A DNA stretch of 64,000 nucleotides from Lachnospiraceae bacterium NK3A20 (GCA_900107575.1 FNQX01000013.1:1-64000), one strand, 5' to 3'; numbered from the stretch's first letter, positions 17,197-27,072 are shown. Made by a program: numbers and translations. The notes: generated from the letters alone by a model not told the origin.

Positions 17197-18564
17197 TTAA
17201 ACTGTGCCGTGCTTCCTGGACAGAACTTCCTCTCTCTTTGTGTAGAGCATCTCAAGGGCGCCGATCACATACTTGCGGACATCCGCGGGCTCAGCGATCT
17301 GATCAACATAGCCTCTCGCAGCAGCGGATGCGCTCGTGTTCATCTCATTGAACTCGGCAGCAGCTCTCGCCTGCGTGTCGGCATCCTTATCGCCTGCGAT
17401 CACCTGAGAAGCGAATCTGCCATCCAGAATGCCGATCTCAGCGTCAGGCAGGGCGATGGTGATGTCTGCGCCAAGTGCCTTGGAGTTCATAACCGCGTAC
17501 GCGGAACCGATCGCGTTGACGATGACGTTGACCTTCGGGGAAGTGGTCTCTGCGAATGCGTTAGCAAGGGAAGCCGCAGCTGTCGCAATGGTCTTCTCTT
17601 CCGCCTCAGTCGCTGCGAAGCCATCCACGTTGGTGTAGGTCACAACGGGAATCTCGAACGCGTCGCAGAACTTTACGAATCTTGCCGCCTTCTGCGCGCC
17701 TGCGGTTGTGATCTTCCTGTCCGCGTTCGCTACAACACCCGCGGTCTGACCGTTAAATCTGGCAAAGCCGGTGATCATGTCCTTCGCGAAATCCTTCTTC
17801 GTCTCGAAGAAGCTGTAGCCATCCGCCAGATCCTTCACGGCAGCTGCCGCGTCTTCGGGATTCGCCGCGATGGCATCGCAAGCTCTGTTCAGATCGTCGG
17901 AGCACTCGGCAACTGCCTCATCCTCGTTGTTGGAAGGCAGGATGTCTACGAGTTCTCTGATCTTTGCGAGCACTTCGTCCTCTGCCGCAACGAGATCAAC
18001 GGAACCGTTCGCTGCCTTGTAAGAAGACTTGGATGTGTCGGTGTTCTTGTTGCCTGCAAGGGCATTCGGGCTGTTGACGAAGAGGCTTGCACTGTCTGCC
18101 ATGAACGCGAAATCGCTCATGCCCGCTACCAGAGCGAGACCGCCGCCGCAGTTGCCGAATACAGCTGTGATCTGCGGAATGACGCCGGATGCCTGTGCCT
18201 GCTTCGCATAGATGGTGCCGAACGCGTTCAGGGCGTCGGTGCCTTCCTGGAGCCGTAAACCTGCGGAATCCAGGAGACCTATGATCGGTGCCCCTGTCTT
18301 GACCGCGAGGTCATAGAGACTGGTGATCTTCTTCGCGTGCATCTCGCCGATGGATCCGCCGAGCACGGATGAATCCTGGCTGTACACGAAAACAAGGTTT
18401 CCACCAATGGTTCCGTAGCCTGTCACGACGCCATCAGACGGTGTCTGGGCGGGTGTCAGGTTAAAGTTGGTCGCTCTGGCAGTGACGAGCTGGCCGACTT
18501 CAACGAAACTGTTTTCATCGAGGAGGGATGTGATTCTCTCACTCGCCTTTGAAGAACTGCTCAT
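17197..18564 (-). CDS. Acyl-CoA carboxyltransferase subunit (MmdA/12S-like)
   Basis: A 455-aa carboxyl-transferase with two crotonase-like halves. It would move CO2 between an acyl-CoA such as methylmalonyl-CoA and biotin. Visible blocks are VFVYSQDSSVLGGSIGEMHA, GLLDSAGLRLQEGTDALNAF and GNCGGGLALVAGM in the N-half, and AGVVANADRK and VTYTNVDGFAATEAEE in the C-half. It is shorter than typical MmdA (about 510 aa) and the halves are divergent, so the substrate is uncertain. It is first in the operon, with GGAGG 8 nt before the ATG. Its partners are the OadG, carrier, OadB and OadA genes that follow. Confidence 0.85.
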   Translation of the reverse strand: MSSSSKASERITSLLDENSFVEVGQLVTARATNFNLTPAQTPSDGVVTGYGTIGGNLVFVYSQDSSVLGGSIGEMHAKKITSLYDLAVKTGAPIIGLLDSAGLRLQEGTDALNAFGTIYAKQAQASGVIPQITAVFGNCGGGLALVAGMSDFAFMADSASLFVNSPNALAGNKNTDTSKSSYKAANGSVDLVAAEDEVLAKIRELVDILPSNNEDEAVAECSDDLNRACDAIAANPEDAAAAVKDLADGYSFFETKKDFAKDMITGFARFNGQTAGVVANADRKITTAGAQKAARFVKFCDAFEIPVVTYTNVDGFAATEAEEKTIATAAASLANAFAETTSPKVNVIVNAIGSAYAVMNSKALGADITIALPDAEIGILDGRFASQVIAGDKDADTQARAAAEFNEMNTSASAAARGYVDQIAEPADVRKYVIGALEMLYTKREEVLSRKHGTV

Positions 18565-18700
18565 ACATTAAACCTCCATATGAATTGGTTTTACACAACG
18601 GGGCTTTCTTAACAGATTCGTTTGTGATTTTTGTGAAAAGCGCTGCAAAAATGCCGCGTATTATCTCAAAAATCTGTGTACAGAAATATCCGTCAGGGCA

Positions 18701-18750
18701 TAAAAAAAGACCCGTAGCTGCGCTATTCGACAGTATAGCACAGCTACGGG
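18701..18750 (-). terminator. Intrinsic terminator between scpB and the decarboxylase operon
   Basis: CCCGTAGCTG..TA pairs over 15 positions (one mismatch) between 18711-18725 and 18736-18750. On the minus strand a run of seven U follows. It separates the scpAB transcript from the decarboxylase operon, whose promoter must lie in 18565-18700; no strong promoter match was picked out there. Confidence 0.8.
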
Positions 18751-18933
18751 AGATGCGTACAGCATTTCTGTTAAATTTCTAACGAAATATTTCCATACCC
18801 GGAAGCACATGCTTTAGGAGACTCAGCGAAGGATTTCGTCCAGATCGGCGGAGCACTTCTGGAGCATGAACGCATAAATAATTGTAGACAGTCTATTTTT
18901 AGCTTACGGCATGTCCCAGGCCAATCACATCAT

Positions 18934-19674
18934 TTATATTCCCAGTTTTGTATCGACTTCCTCCTCCGCTTCTTGTTTGAATTCCTCCACCTTTATCTTG
19001 TTGAGGGCTGGCAGCTCGGACAGATTGCGGACGCCGAAACTCCGGAGAAACTGCTCTGTCGTCCCGAACAGGATCGGACGGCCGGGGGCGTCCTTGCGGC
19101 CAAGTTCCTTCACAAGATCGTAGTCGAGAAGTTTGTTGAGTGCATAGTCAGAGGAAACGCCCCGGATCTGCTCCACCTCCGCCTTGGTGATCGGCTGTTT
19201 ATAAGCAATAATGGACAGTGTCTCGATCACGGAATCGGATAGCGTGATCTTCTTCGGCACCTTAGCGATGCGGATGAGATTCTGGTACTGGTCGGGTCTG
19301 GTCGACATCTGCACGGCTTCATCAAAGCGCTGGATCATGATGCCGGAATCTTCCGCACTGTACTTCTCCGTAAGGCTGTCGATGGCACGGTTGATCTCTT
19401 TGTTGCTGCGGTTCAACGCCTTCGCCATGGCCGCGATGTCTACGGACTCGCCCATGGTGAAGAGAATCGCCTCAATCGCCGCCATCAGCTGCGCATCCGT
19501 CTGCGGACCTGTGTAGCCATCCACCTCTGTCGCGGTCTTGGAGCTCTCTGTCTCCGCTTCATGATCAGCCACGCGCGAAGGTTCCTGTTCTGCTGTAGTC
19601 CTAATGTTCTCCTGATTGGCAGCGCTCGCCGTCCCCTTACTGCCAGACTCTATGTTCTCTTCCTGCATCTGCAA
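18934..19674 (-). CDS. scpB: Segregation and condensation protein B
   Basis: A 246-aa ScpB, the winged-helix kleisin partner in the Smc-ScpAB condensin. The conserved part runs from about residue 58 (TDAQLMAAIEAILFTMGE) through SIIAYKQPITKAEVEQIRGV to GTTEQFLRSFGVRNLSELP. The first 55 residues are a Glu/Ser/Thr-rich low-complexity extension absent from most ScpB, and the tail is also acidic. It follows scpA by 61 bp. Confidence 0.95.
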   Translation of the reverse strand: MQMQEENIESGSKGTASAANQENIRTTAEQEPSRVADHEAETESSKTATEVDGYTGPQTDAQLMAAIEAILFTMGESVDIAAMAKALNRSNKEINRAIDSLTEKYSAEDSGIMIQRFDEAVQMSTRPDQYQNLIRIAKVPKKITLSDSVIETLSIIAYKQPITKAEVEQIRGVSSDYALNKLLDYDLVKELGRKDAPGRPILFGTTEQFLRSFGVRNLSELPALNKIKVEEFKQEAEEEVDTKLGI

Positions 19675-19735
19675 ATCCTATCTCTATGAATCTCTATGCG
19701 TATGCGCAGCAGTTCAGAACGATAGTTCCGACCTG

Positions 19736-20527
19736 TCACGCGCTAAATTCCGCTGCCATGGTGCTGGAGGCGTCGATATATCCGATCGTCTCAATCGTGA
19801 TATCGCCGAACAGCTCATCCTGCTGCACCCTGATGTTGCTGGTCTTGATGAGTTCCAGGATCACGAGGAAAGTCACAATGACTTCGTCGCGGCTGGCGTT
19901 GTTTTCCAGGAGTTTGCAAAAACTCGTGCGGCGGTTCTTGTTGAGGTACGCCTTGATGTAGAGTTCCTTGGCGTCGAGGTCTATCGTCTCAGCTTCGATT
20001 TTGCCAAAGTGCGACCGCACGGGGTCGACGCGGAATTTCTGCCGCTTTAAGATGTCCCGGAAAATATCGTTCAGCGTCGCCAGTGTCGTGTCTCCGATCA
20101 GCTCATCGTAATTGATCGGCGGAATATAGGAGGCGACCTCCTTCGGCAGCTTCTTCGTCCGGTACATGTTGTGGGAGGCCATGGTCTCGCACTCGCGCAG
20201 CTCCTGCGCCATATATTTATACATCTTGTATTCGAGGAGTTTCTGCACGAGCTCGTCTCTGGGGTCGATCTCCTCGCCCTGCTCGTCCACTTCCTTCGGC
20301 AGCAGCATCCGGCACTTGATGTCGAGGAGTGTCGCCGCCATAACGAGGAACTCGCTCATGACATTCATATCCTCTTCGTGCATCTGATTCACGTAATCCA
20401 TGTACTGGTCCGTGATCTCTGCAATCGGGATGTCGTAAATGTCCACCTTGTCCTTGTCGATGAGGTGCAGGAGAAGGTCCAGCGGGCCTTTGAATTTTTC
20501 CAGTTTGAATTCGAGTTGCTGTGGCAT
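19736..20527 (-). CDS. scpA: Segregation and condensation protein A (kleisin)
   Basis: A 263-aa kleisin that links Smc heads and binds ScpB. The N-terminal kleisin motif is FKGPLDLLLHLIDKDKVDIY (about 13-32). ITDQYMDYVNQM and the VMSEFLVMAATLLDIKCRML helix follow, and the C-terminal winged helix is around EVIVTFLVILELIK. The ATG shares a base with the stop of the phosphoesterase upstream, which implies translational coupling. Confidence 0.96.
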   Translation of the reverse strand: MPQQLEFKLEKFKGPLDLLLHLIDKDKVDIYDIPIAEITDQYMDYVNQMHEEDMNVMSEFLVMAATLLDIKCRMLLPKEVDEQGEEIDPRDELVQKLLEYKMYKYMAQELRECETMASHNMYRTKKLPKEVASYIPPINYDELIGDTTLATLNDIFRDILKRQKFRVDPVRSHFGKIEAETIDLDAKELYIKAYLNKNRRTSFCKLLENNASRDEVIVTFLVILELIKTSNIRVQQDELFGDITIETIGYIDASSTMAAEFSA

Positions 20528-21426
20528 TATCTGTCCTTACATATTCTGACGACCGTGAGCTCTCCGGGGTTGAGAATCCGGATCGGCAGGGTGTGACTGC
20601 CAAGCCCGCAGCTAAGGATCATTGTCGCCTTGTGTCCATTTCGGGTGAGCGTATATTCACCGAAACTGTATTTCGGGAAGAGGTGAAGGTCCGGTCCGAT
20701 GAAGCCGCGCTTCCCCAGCCGCAGGAGGCCTCCGTGGACGTGCCCCGAGAGCACAAGATCCGCGCCCCAGTCCGCGTACGCTTCGAAAAATTTCGGGTTG
20801 TGTGCCAGGAGAATCTCGAATTTCGAGGAATCCGCCCGGCCGATCTTCTCCTCCACCGCGTGGGGCGGCAGCGCATAGGGCAGAATCTTCTGATAGGTCT
20901 TGCGATCAAGGTCAAGGCCAGTGACCCGCACGTTAGTATCGCTTCCATGAGCGAAAACAGAAGACGTCTCGTTATGCAGTTTCCGAACGCCCGCTTCTCC
21001 CACGGCAGCACAGAATTCTTGGTATTGTGGGTGGAACTCTTCGACATTCAGAAGGTAGGATTCGTGATTGCCATCCGCGAGGTAGACCGGATATTTCTTC
21101 GTAAGTGCTGTCAGGAGGGAGAGTGCCGCATCCATCCAGCCGGGTGAATTCTGCCGCGCCTTCTTCGAGATGATGAGGTCACCGCCGCAGAGGACGGCAT
21201 CCGGGTGGATGTCATCAATCGCAGCAAGGAGAGGCCTGTTATGTTCTCCGTACACCTTGGAATGCAGATCCGTGACAAAAACAAAGGTAAGATTCTCTCT
21301 TACCTTCGAAGACGGCACGGTATACTCCCTGACGACGAACCGGTGATTGTCTATGACCATCACGATCAGCGCCGCCGCCACGAGGATCGCAAGGATCGTT
21401 AGGACGACAAGCCAGCCTGTGCTCAT
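20527..21426 (-). CDS. Membrane-anchored metallophosphoesterase (YkuE/YaeI-like)
   Basis: About 299 aa. An N-terminal transmembrane segment (WLVVLTILAILVAAALIVMV) is followed by a calcineurin-like fold with the full dimetal set: VTDLHSK, LCGGDLI, ADGNHESY, LLAHNP and SGHVHGG. These proteins hydrolyse phosphodiester or pyrophosphate bonds outside or at the membrane; some act on UDP-diacylglucosamine, and the substrate here is not known. An ATG at 21435 overlaps the best -10 hexamer, so the ATG at 21426 is preferred. No clear ribosome site precedes either. It overlaps scpA by 1 bp. Confidence 0.85.
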   Translation of the reverse strand: MSTGWLVVLTILAILVAAALIVMVIDNHRFVVREYTVPSSKVRENLTFVFVTDLHSKVYGEHNRPLLAAIDDIHPDAVLCGGDLIISKKARQNSPGWMDAALSLLTALTKKYPVYLADGNHESYLLNVEEFHPQYQEFCAAVGEAGVRKLHNETSSVFAHGSDTNVRVTGLDLDRKTYQKILPYALPPHAVEEKIGRADSSKFEILLAHNPKFFEAYADWGADLVLSGHVHGGLLRLGKRGFIGPDLHLFPKYSFGEYTLTRNGHKATMILSCGLGSHTLPIRILNPGELTVVRICKDR

Positions 21427-21433
21427 GATGATC

Positions 21434-21463
21434 ATTATAAGATGTCCGTTCCGCGAAAATCAA
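21434..21463 (-). promoter_or_regulatory. Sigma-A promoter of phosphoesterase-scpA-scpB
   Basis: TTGATT (21463-21458), an 18-bp spacer and TATAAT (21439-21434). The predicted start site is about 21427, one base before the ATG at 21426, so the message could be leaderless. Confidence 0.55.
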
Positions 21464-21536
21464 CAATATCTTGTAGAGGCGGATGCATCGGCAGATGCAT
21501 CTTGCTACCGTATCGCGGGGACAAGGCAAAATTATG

Positions 21537-21587
21537 TAAAAACCTCCGGTGCAGGCAGGAATGCACTTCCTGTCTGTCCCGGAGGTC
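21537..21587 (-). terminator. Intrinsic terminator of rpsU
   Basis: On the minus strand ACCTCCGG pairs with CCGGAGGT, with an inner CAGGAA/TTCCTG stem, followed by U5. It lies 26 bp after the rpsU stop. Confidence 0.8.
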
Positions 21588-21612
21588 GTATCTTCAGAAA
21601 AGCTTCCAAAGA

Positions 21613-21789
21613 TTAGTTGTACTTTCTCTTGCGAGCTGCCTCAGATTTCTTCTTGCGCTTAACGCTCGGCTTCTCGTAATGCTCTCTCTTACGGATTTCC
21701 TGCTGGATACCAGCCTTTGCGCAGCTTCTCTTGAAACGACGCAGTGCGCTGTCCAGAGTCTCATTCTCTTTTACGATTACGCTAGACAT
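21613..21789 (-). CDS. rpsU: 30S ribosomal protein S21
   Basis: A 58-aa basic protein starting [20 protein letters not shown] and ending [11 protein letters not shown], the standard S21 sequence. It binds near the 3' end of 16S rRNA in the small subunit. AGGGAGGG precedes the ATG. It has its own promoter and terminator, so it is monocistronic here. Confidence 0.97.
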   Translation of the reverse strand: MSSVIVKENETLDSALRRFKRSCAKAGIQQEIRKREHYEKPSVKRKKKSEAARKRKYN

Positions 21790-21913
21790 TTCTTCTACCC
21801 TCCCTTCAGTCCCTTCAGAATCACATCACGGAGGTCCCGGATGTTTCAGACTGTCTGGGTTTTTGTGCTGCCTCTTCGGAATCCATATCGAATCCCGCCA
21901 AGACACAGAAGAT

Positions 21914-21942
21914 ATTTTAATAAAATCTTCTCCATTTGTAAA
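21914..21942 (-). promoter_or_regulatory. Promoter of rpsU
   Basis: TTTACA (21942-21937), a 17-bp spacer and TAAAAT (21919-21914), leaving a leader of about 115 nt before rpsU. Confidence 0.7.
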
Positions 21943-21994
21943 GCGAAATTTGAAATTTCCCGGCCTCTCCGCAGCCGCGGTGTCGAAGCCAGCC

Positions 21995-24700
21995 TTATTT
22001 CGAAAGCTGTCCCTTGAGGGCGGTCTTCGCAAGGGTGAGTGCGCTGTCGATGCCTGCGGGGTTCTTGCCGCCGGCCTGCGCCATGTTCGGGCGTCCGCCG
22101 CCGCCACCGCCGACTTCCTTCGCGATCGCCCTGATAAGGTTCCCTGCGTGCGCACCCTTTGCCATCGCGTCGTCGGAAGCCATGGCGATGATGGAAACCT
22201 TGCCGTCCTTGTCAGAAATGAGGACAACAACGCCATTCGTCTTCGCCTTCAGGTCGTCGCCGAGGTTCCTCAGCTCATTCATGTCAACACCTGCCACGTG
22301 GGCCGCGACGAACTTCACGCCGTTCACCTCTGTGACGTTGTCCATGACATTGCCAAGAGACTCTCTGGCTTCCTTCGCCTTGAGAGACTCGTTCTCCGAC
22401 TTTGCCTCTTTCAGTTCCTTCTGGAGGCTCTCGATGTGCTCTTTCAGCGTTGCGGGTGTCGCCTTGACGAGCTCCGCCGCCTCATTCATTTCCTTCTCGA
22501 GATTCTCATAGTATCTGCGGACATTGTCGCCGGTCAGCGCCTCGATACGGCGTACGCCAGCCGCGACACCGGTCTCGGAGAGGATCTTGAACTGGCCGAT
22601 CTGCAGCGTGTTCTTCACATGCGTGCCGCCGCAGAGCTCGATGGAGAAATCTCCCATGCGCACCACGCGCACCTTATCGCCGTACTTCTCGCCAAAGAGG
22701 GCCATCGCGCCCGTCTTCCTGGCTTCCTCAATCGTCATAACATCCGTCACAACGTCGAGGCCGGCTGCGATTTGCTCATTAACGAGGTCCTCCACCTGAC
22801 GAATCTCTTCCTTCGTCATCGCCTGGAAGTGTGAGAAATCGAATCTCGTTCTGCCGGCGTCCTGATAGGAGCCCTTCTGCTCCACGTGGGTACCGAGTAC
22901 CTCGCGCAGCGCCTTCTGGAGGAGATGCGTTGCAGAGTGGTTACGGCAGGTCGCCATGCGCTCCTTCTCATCGACGCGCAGTGTGACCTCGTCGCCGAGC
23001 TTGAACATGCCCTTTTTCACCACGCCGATGTGCGCGATCTTGTTGCCGCCGACGTGCTCTGTCGCGGTCACTTCGAAAACACCAGCGCCCTTGCCAAGCG
23101 CTTCTCCCGCATCCGCGGTGTCGCTCCCCGCGACAATTGTGCCGGTATCGCCGACCTGACCGCCCATCGTGCCGTAGAAGGGAGTCTCTTCCGTGATGAT
23201 CGCCCCCTCAACGCCTTCCGAGAGTGCCTCCACGACTTCGCCGTCCTCGCCGAGCGTCACGAGTGCCGTGATCTTCGATGTGGCAGTGAGCTTATCATAC
23301 CCTACATAGGTTGAGGCAATCGCAGGATCCAGCTGGTCGTAAACTGTCGCGGCATGGCCGGAATAATCCGCCATCTTGCCGGAAGCGAGACGATCCTTCC
23401 TCGCCTTTGTTTTCTGCTGCTCCATAGCCGCCCGGAAGCCCGCTTCATCTACGGTAAAGCCCTTCTCTTCCAGGATTTCCTTCGTGTTGTCAAGCGGGAA
23501 ACCGAAGGTGTCATAGAGACGGAACGCATCCTCACCGGAGAGCTGCTTCTCGCCCTTTGCCGCGAGTGCATCCTCCATCTCGGCCAGGATGTCCATGCCC
23601 TGCTGATAGGTTTTCTCGAACTTCTCTTCCTCCGCCTTCACGACAGAGAGGATGAAATCCTTCTTCTCCTCCAGCTCCGGATAGCCGTCTTTGGAAGTCT
23701 CAATGACATTCATCGAAAGCGTCGGCAGGAAGGAACCTTCGATGCCGAGCTTTCTGCCGTGGCGCACCGCTCTGCGGATGATGCGGCGAAGCACATAGCC
23801 CCTGCCATTGTTGGAGGGCATGATGCCGTCGGAGATCATGAACGTCATGGCTCTTGCGTGATCCGTGCAGATACGGACAGAGACATCCGTCTCCTCCGTG
23901 CCGGGCTGCTCGTACTGGATGCCGCCGGAAAGCTCGCAGATAAGATCACGCAGGGACTTCAGGGTGTCGACGTCGAAGATCGAACCTACGTCCTGCACCG
24001 CGATCGCGAGACGCTCGAGGCCCATGCCGGTATCAATATTCTTCTGTACGAGGTCCGTGTAATTGCCGTGACCGTCGTTATTGAACTGGGAGAAAACAAC
24101 GTTCCAGACTTCCATGTAGCGGTCGCCTTCGCCGCCCATGACATCCTCGGGTCCGTTCCCGTATTTCTCACCGCGGTCATAGTAAATCTCGGTGCAGGGG
24201 CCGCATGGGCCGGAGCCGTGTTCCCAGAAGTTGTCTTCCTTACCGAACTTGTAAATGTGATCAGCCGGTACGTGCATGTCGTTCAGCCAGATGTTGTAGG
24301 CCTCATCGTCATCCACGTAAACAGAAGGATACAGACGGTCCGGATCCAGGCCGACACGCTCTGTCAGGAATTCCCACGCCCACGGAATGGCTTCCTTTTT
24401 GAAATAGTCGCCGAACGAGAAATTACCCAGCATTTCGAAATAAGTGCCGTGCCTTGCCGTCTTGCCGACGTTCTCCAAATCACCCGTGCGGATGCACTTC
24501 TGGCAGGTCGTGACACGGCGTCTGGGCGGGATCTCCTGCCCTGTGAACCAGGGCTTCATCGGCGCCATGCCGGAGTTGATGATGAGCAGCGAATTGTCGT
24601 TGTGAGGTACCAGCGAGAAGCTGTTCAGGCGAAGACATCCCTTCTCCTCGAAGAAGGAGAGGAACATCTCTCGAAGTTCATTTACGCCTCTGTACTGCAT
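21995..24700 (-). CDS. alaS: Alanyl-tRNA synthetase
   Basis: A 901-aa class II synthetase that charges tRNA-Ala. The catalytic core occupies about 1-260 (FFEEKGCLRLNSFSLVPHND, GRGYVLRRIIRRAVRHGRKL). The editing domain at about 560-720 has zinc-binding NHSATHLLQKAL and CGGTHVKNT. The C-Ala/DHHA1 domain is at about 770-901 with GGGGGGRPNMAQAGG. All catalytic and editing ligands are intact. It follows glyS by only 37 bp, so two synthetases appear co-transcribed. Confidence 0.98.
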   Translation of the reverse strand: MQYRGVNELREMFLSFFEEKGCLRLNSFSLVPHNDNSLLIINSGMAPMKPWFTGQEIPPRRRVTTCQKCIRTGDLENVGKTARHGTYFEMLGNFSFGDYFKKEAIPWAWEFLTERVGLDPDRLYPSVYVDDDEAYNIWLNDMHVPADHIYKFGKEDNFWEHGSGPCGPCTEIYYDRGEKYGNGPEDVMGGEGDRYMEVWNVVFSQFNNDGHGNYTDLVQKNIDTGMGLERLAIAVQDVGSIFDVDTLKSLRDLICELSGGIQYEQPGTEETDVSVRICTDHARAMTFMISDGIMPSNNGRGYVLRRIIRRAVRHGRKLGIEGSFLPTLSMNVIETSKDGYPELEEKKDFILSVVKAEEEKFEKTYQQGMDILAEMEDALAAKGEKQLSGEDAFRLYDTFGFPLDNTKEILEEKGFTVDEAGFRAAMEQQKTKARKDRLASGKMADYSGHAATVYDQLDPAIASTYVGYDKLTATSKITALVTLGEDGEVVEALSEGVEGAIITEETPFYGTMGGQVGDTGTIVAGSDTADAGEALGKGAGVFEVTATEHVGGNKIAHIGVVKKGMFKLGDEVTLRVDEKERMATCRNHSATHLLQKALREVLGTHVEQKGSYQDAGRTRFDFSHFQAMTKEEIRQVEDLVNEQIAAGLDVVTDVMTIEEARKTGAMALFGEKYGDKVRVVRMGDFSIELCGGTHVKNTLQIGQFKILSETGVAAGVRRIEALTGDNVRRYYENLEKEMNEAAELVKATPATLKEHIESLQKELKEAKSENESLKAKEARESLGNVMDNVTEVNGVKFVAAHVAGVDMNELRNLGDDLKAKTNGVVVLISDKDGKVSIIAMASDDAMAKGAHAGNLIRAIAKEVGGGGGGRPNMAQAGGKNPAGIDSALTLAKTALKGQLSK

Positions 24701-24737
24701 GTGTAGTGTCTCCTATCGTCTTTGGGATCATTCCCTG

Positions 24738-26129
24738 TTAAAACTCGAATTTATCATCGAACCAGACCTTGAGCTCGTCGATCGGCACTCTGACCTGTTC
24801 CATGGTGTCGCGGTTGCGGATCGTGACCTGATGGTCGTTCTCGGAATCGAAATCGTAGCAGATGCAGTACGGCGTACCGATCTCATCTTCTCTTCTGTAT
24901 CTCTTGCCGATGGCGCCGCGGTCATCGTAGTCGATGCGGTATCTCCTGGAGAGCTGTGCAGCCAGCTTCTGTGCGGGCTCCGCGAGCTTCTTCGACAGCG
25001 GCAGAACGGCGATCTTGATCGGCGCGATTGCCGGGTGGAAATGCATCACGTTGCGCACGCTTCCATCCGGCAGAGTCTCCTCGTCGTAAGCTTCGCAGAT
25101 GAAGGCGAGCGTTACACGGTCGCAGCCAAGCGAAGGCTCGATGACGTAAGGAAGGTATCTCTCGTTGGTCTCCTCATCGAAATAGGTGAGGTCCTCACCG
25201 GAATACTGCTGATGTCTGGACAGGTCGTAGTCGGTTCTGTCCGCGATGCCCCAGAGCTCGCCCCAGTCAGTGAAGGGGAAAGCGTACTCGACGTCGCAGG
25301 TCGCCTTGGAATAAAAGGACAGCTCCTCCTTCTCGTGGTCGCGGAAACGCAGATGCTCCGGTTTCAGGCCGAGCGTCGTCAGCCAGTTCCGTGCAAAGTC
25401 CTTCCAGTACTGGAACCACTCAAGGTCCGTGCCGGGCTTGCAGAAGAACTCCATCTCCATCTGCTCGAACTCACGGGTACGGAAGGTGAAGTTGCCGGGT
25501 GTGATCTCGTTACGGAAAGACTTGCCGATCTGGCAGATGCCAAAAGGCAGGTGCTTCCTCGAAGTTCTCTGTACGTTCTTGAAGTTGACGAAAATGCCCT
25601 GCGCCGTCTCAGGCCGCAGATAGATGGTGTTCGTCGCATCCTCCGTAACGCCCTGGAACGTCTTGAACATCAGGTTGAACTGGCGGATGTCAGTCCAGTG
25701 GAACTTGCCGCAGGTCGGGCAGGGAACCTTGAATTTATTGATGAAATTCATCATCTCATCGTTGGTCCAGCCATCGATCGGAGAATCCAGCGCAAGACCG
25801 TTTGCCTTCGCGTAGTCCTCAATGAGATTGTCCGCACGGAAACGCTCGCCACAGCCCTTGCAGTCCAGCAGCGGATCAGAGAAACCCTGCAGGTGGCCGG
25901 AAGCCTCCCAGGTTCTGGGATTCATCAGAATCGCCGCGTCAACGCCGACATTTGTCGGGCTCTCCTGTACGAATTTCTGCCACCAGGCCTTCTTCACGTT
26001 GTTCTTCAGCTCGACGCCGAGGTTGCCGTAATCCCAGGTGTTCGACAGACCGCCATAGATCTGCGAACCGGGGTAGATAAAACCTCTGGAATTGCAGAGA
26101 GCAACGATTTTGTCCATTGATTTCTCCAT
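24738..26129 (-). CDS. glyS: Glycyl-tRNA synthetase (single-chain)
   Basis: A 463-aa class IIa GlyRS of the dimeric type. The N-terminal core ([20 protein letters not shown]), motif 2 region ([20 protein letters not shown]) and motif 3 ([12 protein letters not shown]) are present, with the anticodon-binding domain in the last 100 residues. A Cys cluster (CKGCGERF..., CPTCGKFHW) suggests a zinc site. AGGAGAGG precedes the ATG. No T-box leader fits in the 150-bp upstream gap. Confidence 0.97.
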   Translation of the reverse strand: MEKSMDKIVALCNSRGFIYPGSQIYGGLSNTWDYGNLGVELKNNVKKAWWQKFVQESPTNVGVDAAILMNPRTWEASGHLQGFSDPLLDCKGCGERFRADNLIEDYAKANGLALDSPIDGWTNDEMMNFINKFKVPCPTCGKFHWTDIRQFNLMFKTFQGVTEDATNTIYLRPETAQGIFVNFKNVQRTSRKHLPFGICQIGKSFRNEITPGNFTFRTREFEQMEMEFFCKPGTDLEWFQYWKDFARNWLTTLGLKPEHLRFRDHEKEELSFYSKATCDVEYAFPFTDWGELWGIADRTDYDLSRHQQYSGEDLTYFDEETNERYLPYVIEPSLGCDRVTLAFICEAYDEETLPDGSVRNVMHFHPAIAPIKIAVLPLSKKLAEPAQKLAAQLSRRYRIDYDDRGAIGKRYRREDEIGTPYCICYDFDSENDHQVTIRNRDTMEQVRVPIDELKVWFDDKFEF

Positions 26130-26281
26130 AATAGTTATCCTCTCCTGATGTTTTTATTAGAAATCTTAACAGTTCAGAAATCTATCATATCAACTCTTGC
26201 GAGTGATTTACCATGTATTGACTGATTTCGCGATCACGTGAACTTCCGCATTTCCGAAGTCGGTGCAGATTTTATGCTGCG

Positions 26282-26992
26282 CTATTTGTTTAATATGAGA
26301 ATCGCCGGTTCCTCCCGCGACACAGCGTCCGCCGGTGTGGCGTTCAGGTCATCTGTCACCTTGAGGTTCTTCGAGGCATACAGAATCTTTTTCGGCACTG
26401 TGATGTCCGCGCTGTGCGTGACAATCACGATGTCATTCCTCGAGAGCTCCTCGAAGTCCGCAGAGGTCAGAATCTTCGCACTGTCCTCCCGGTTCACGCC
26501 GGACAACACGTAGGACAGATCATACCCCTTCTCCTGTGCGCCCGCGACGGTGCCGTAGTACATCGGGGTTTCATTGAATGCGGCGTAATCCTCCGTCGAG
26601 TCATAGTCCAGTGTCAGCACCGCATAACCATTTTCGATCTCGAAATGGTCCTGGCGGATCTTCCTGCCGTCCGCGTTATAGGAGGCAAGGCTGTCTTTGA
26701 TCGTCTTCGTCAGCTCCTCTTCGCTGTAGTAGTCCTTGTCAAAGGCTTCCACGGAAGTCACCGTGACGCTTCCGTCCTTACGGAAAACAACAGACGCATT
26801 CTGCGGCGGTTCCGCCGTCGCGGCAGGCGCCTCCTTCGCGTCATCCTGCCCATCCGGCTTCCTGCCGCAGCGCCTTGCAAGCGCCAGGATCAGAATGAGG
26901 AGGATCACGAGCGCAGAGAACCGCACGATTCTCCTGCGCCTTCTCGCGCGCCTTTTCCTGGACATCCGCTTCCTGCGTGGCTTCGTGCTCAT
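26282..26992 (-). CDS. Hypothetical membrane-anchored extracytoplasmic protein
   Basis: A 236-aa protein of unknown function. A very basic N-terminus (about 1-23, RKRMSRKRRARRRRRIVRF) leads into one membrane helix (SALVILLILILALARR, about 26-41). An Asp/Ala linker and a soluble domain with alternating beta-strand pattern (FEIENGYAVLTLDYDSTEDY...) follow. The topology suggests an N-in, C-out anchored protein. It sits between recO and glyS, a neighbourhood that gives no functional clue. Confidence 0.7.
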   Translation of the reverse strand: MSTKPRRKRMSRKRRARRRRRIVRFSALVILLILILALARRCGRKPDGQDDAKEAPAATAEPPQNASVVFRKDGSVTVTSVEAFDKDYYSEEELTKTIKDSLASYNADGRKIRQDHFEIENGYAVLTLDYDSTEDYAAFNETPMYYGTVAGAQEKGYDLSYVLSGVNREDSAKILTSADFEELSRNDIVIVTHSADITVPKKILYASKNLKVTDDLNATPADAVSREEPAILILNK

Positions 26993-27072
26993 TCAACCAT
27001 ACCGATCCATCCCTGTGTTGACGTAATCTTTAATATTCTACACACATCCACAGCATTTGGCAAACACATACC

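Noticed and set aside
26130-26281. T-box riboswitch upstream of glyS
   Set aside because: The gap is too short and no TGGNACC-type T-box sequence or terminator was seen.
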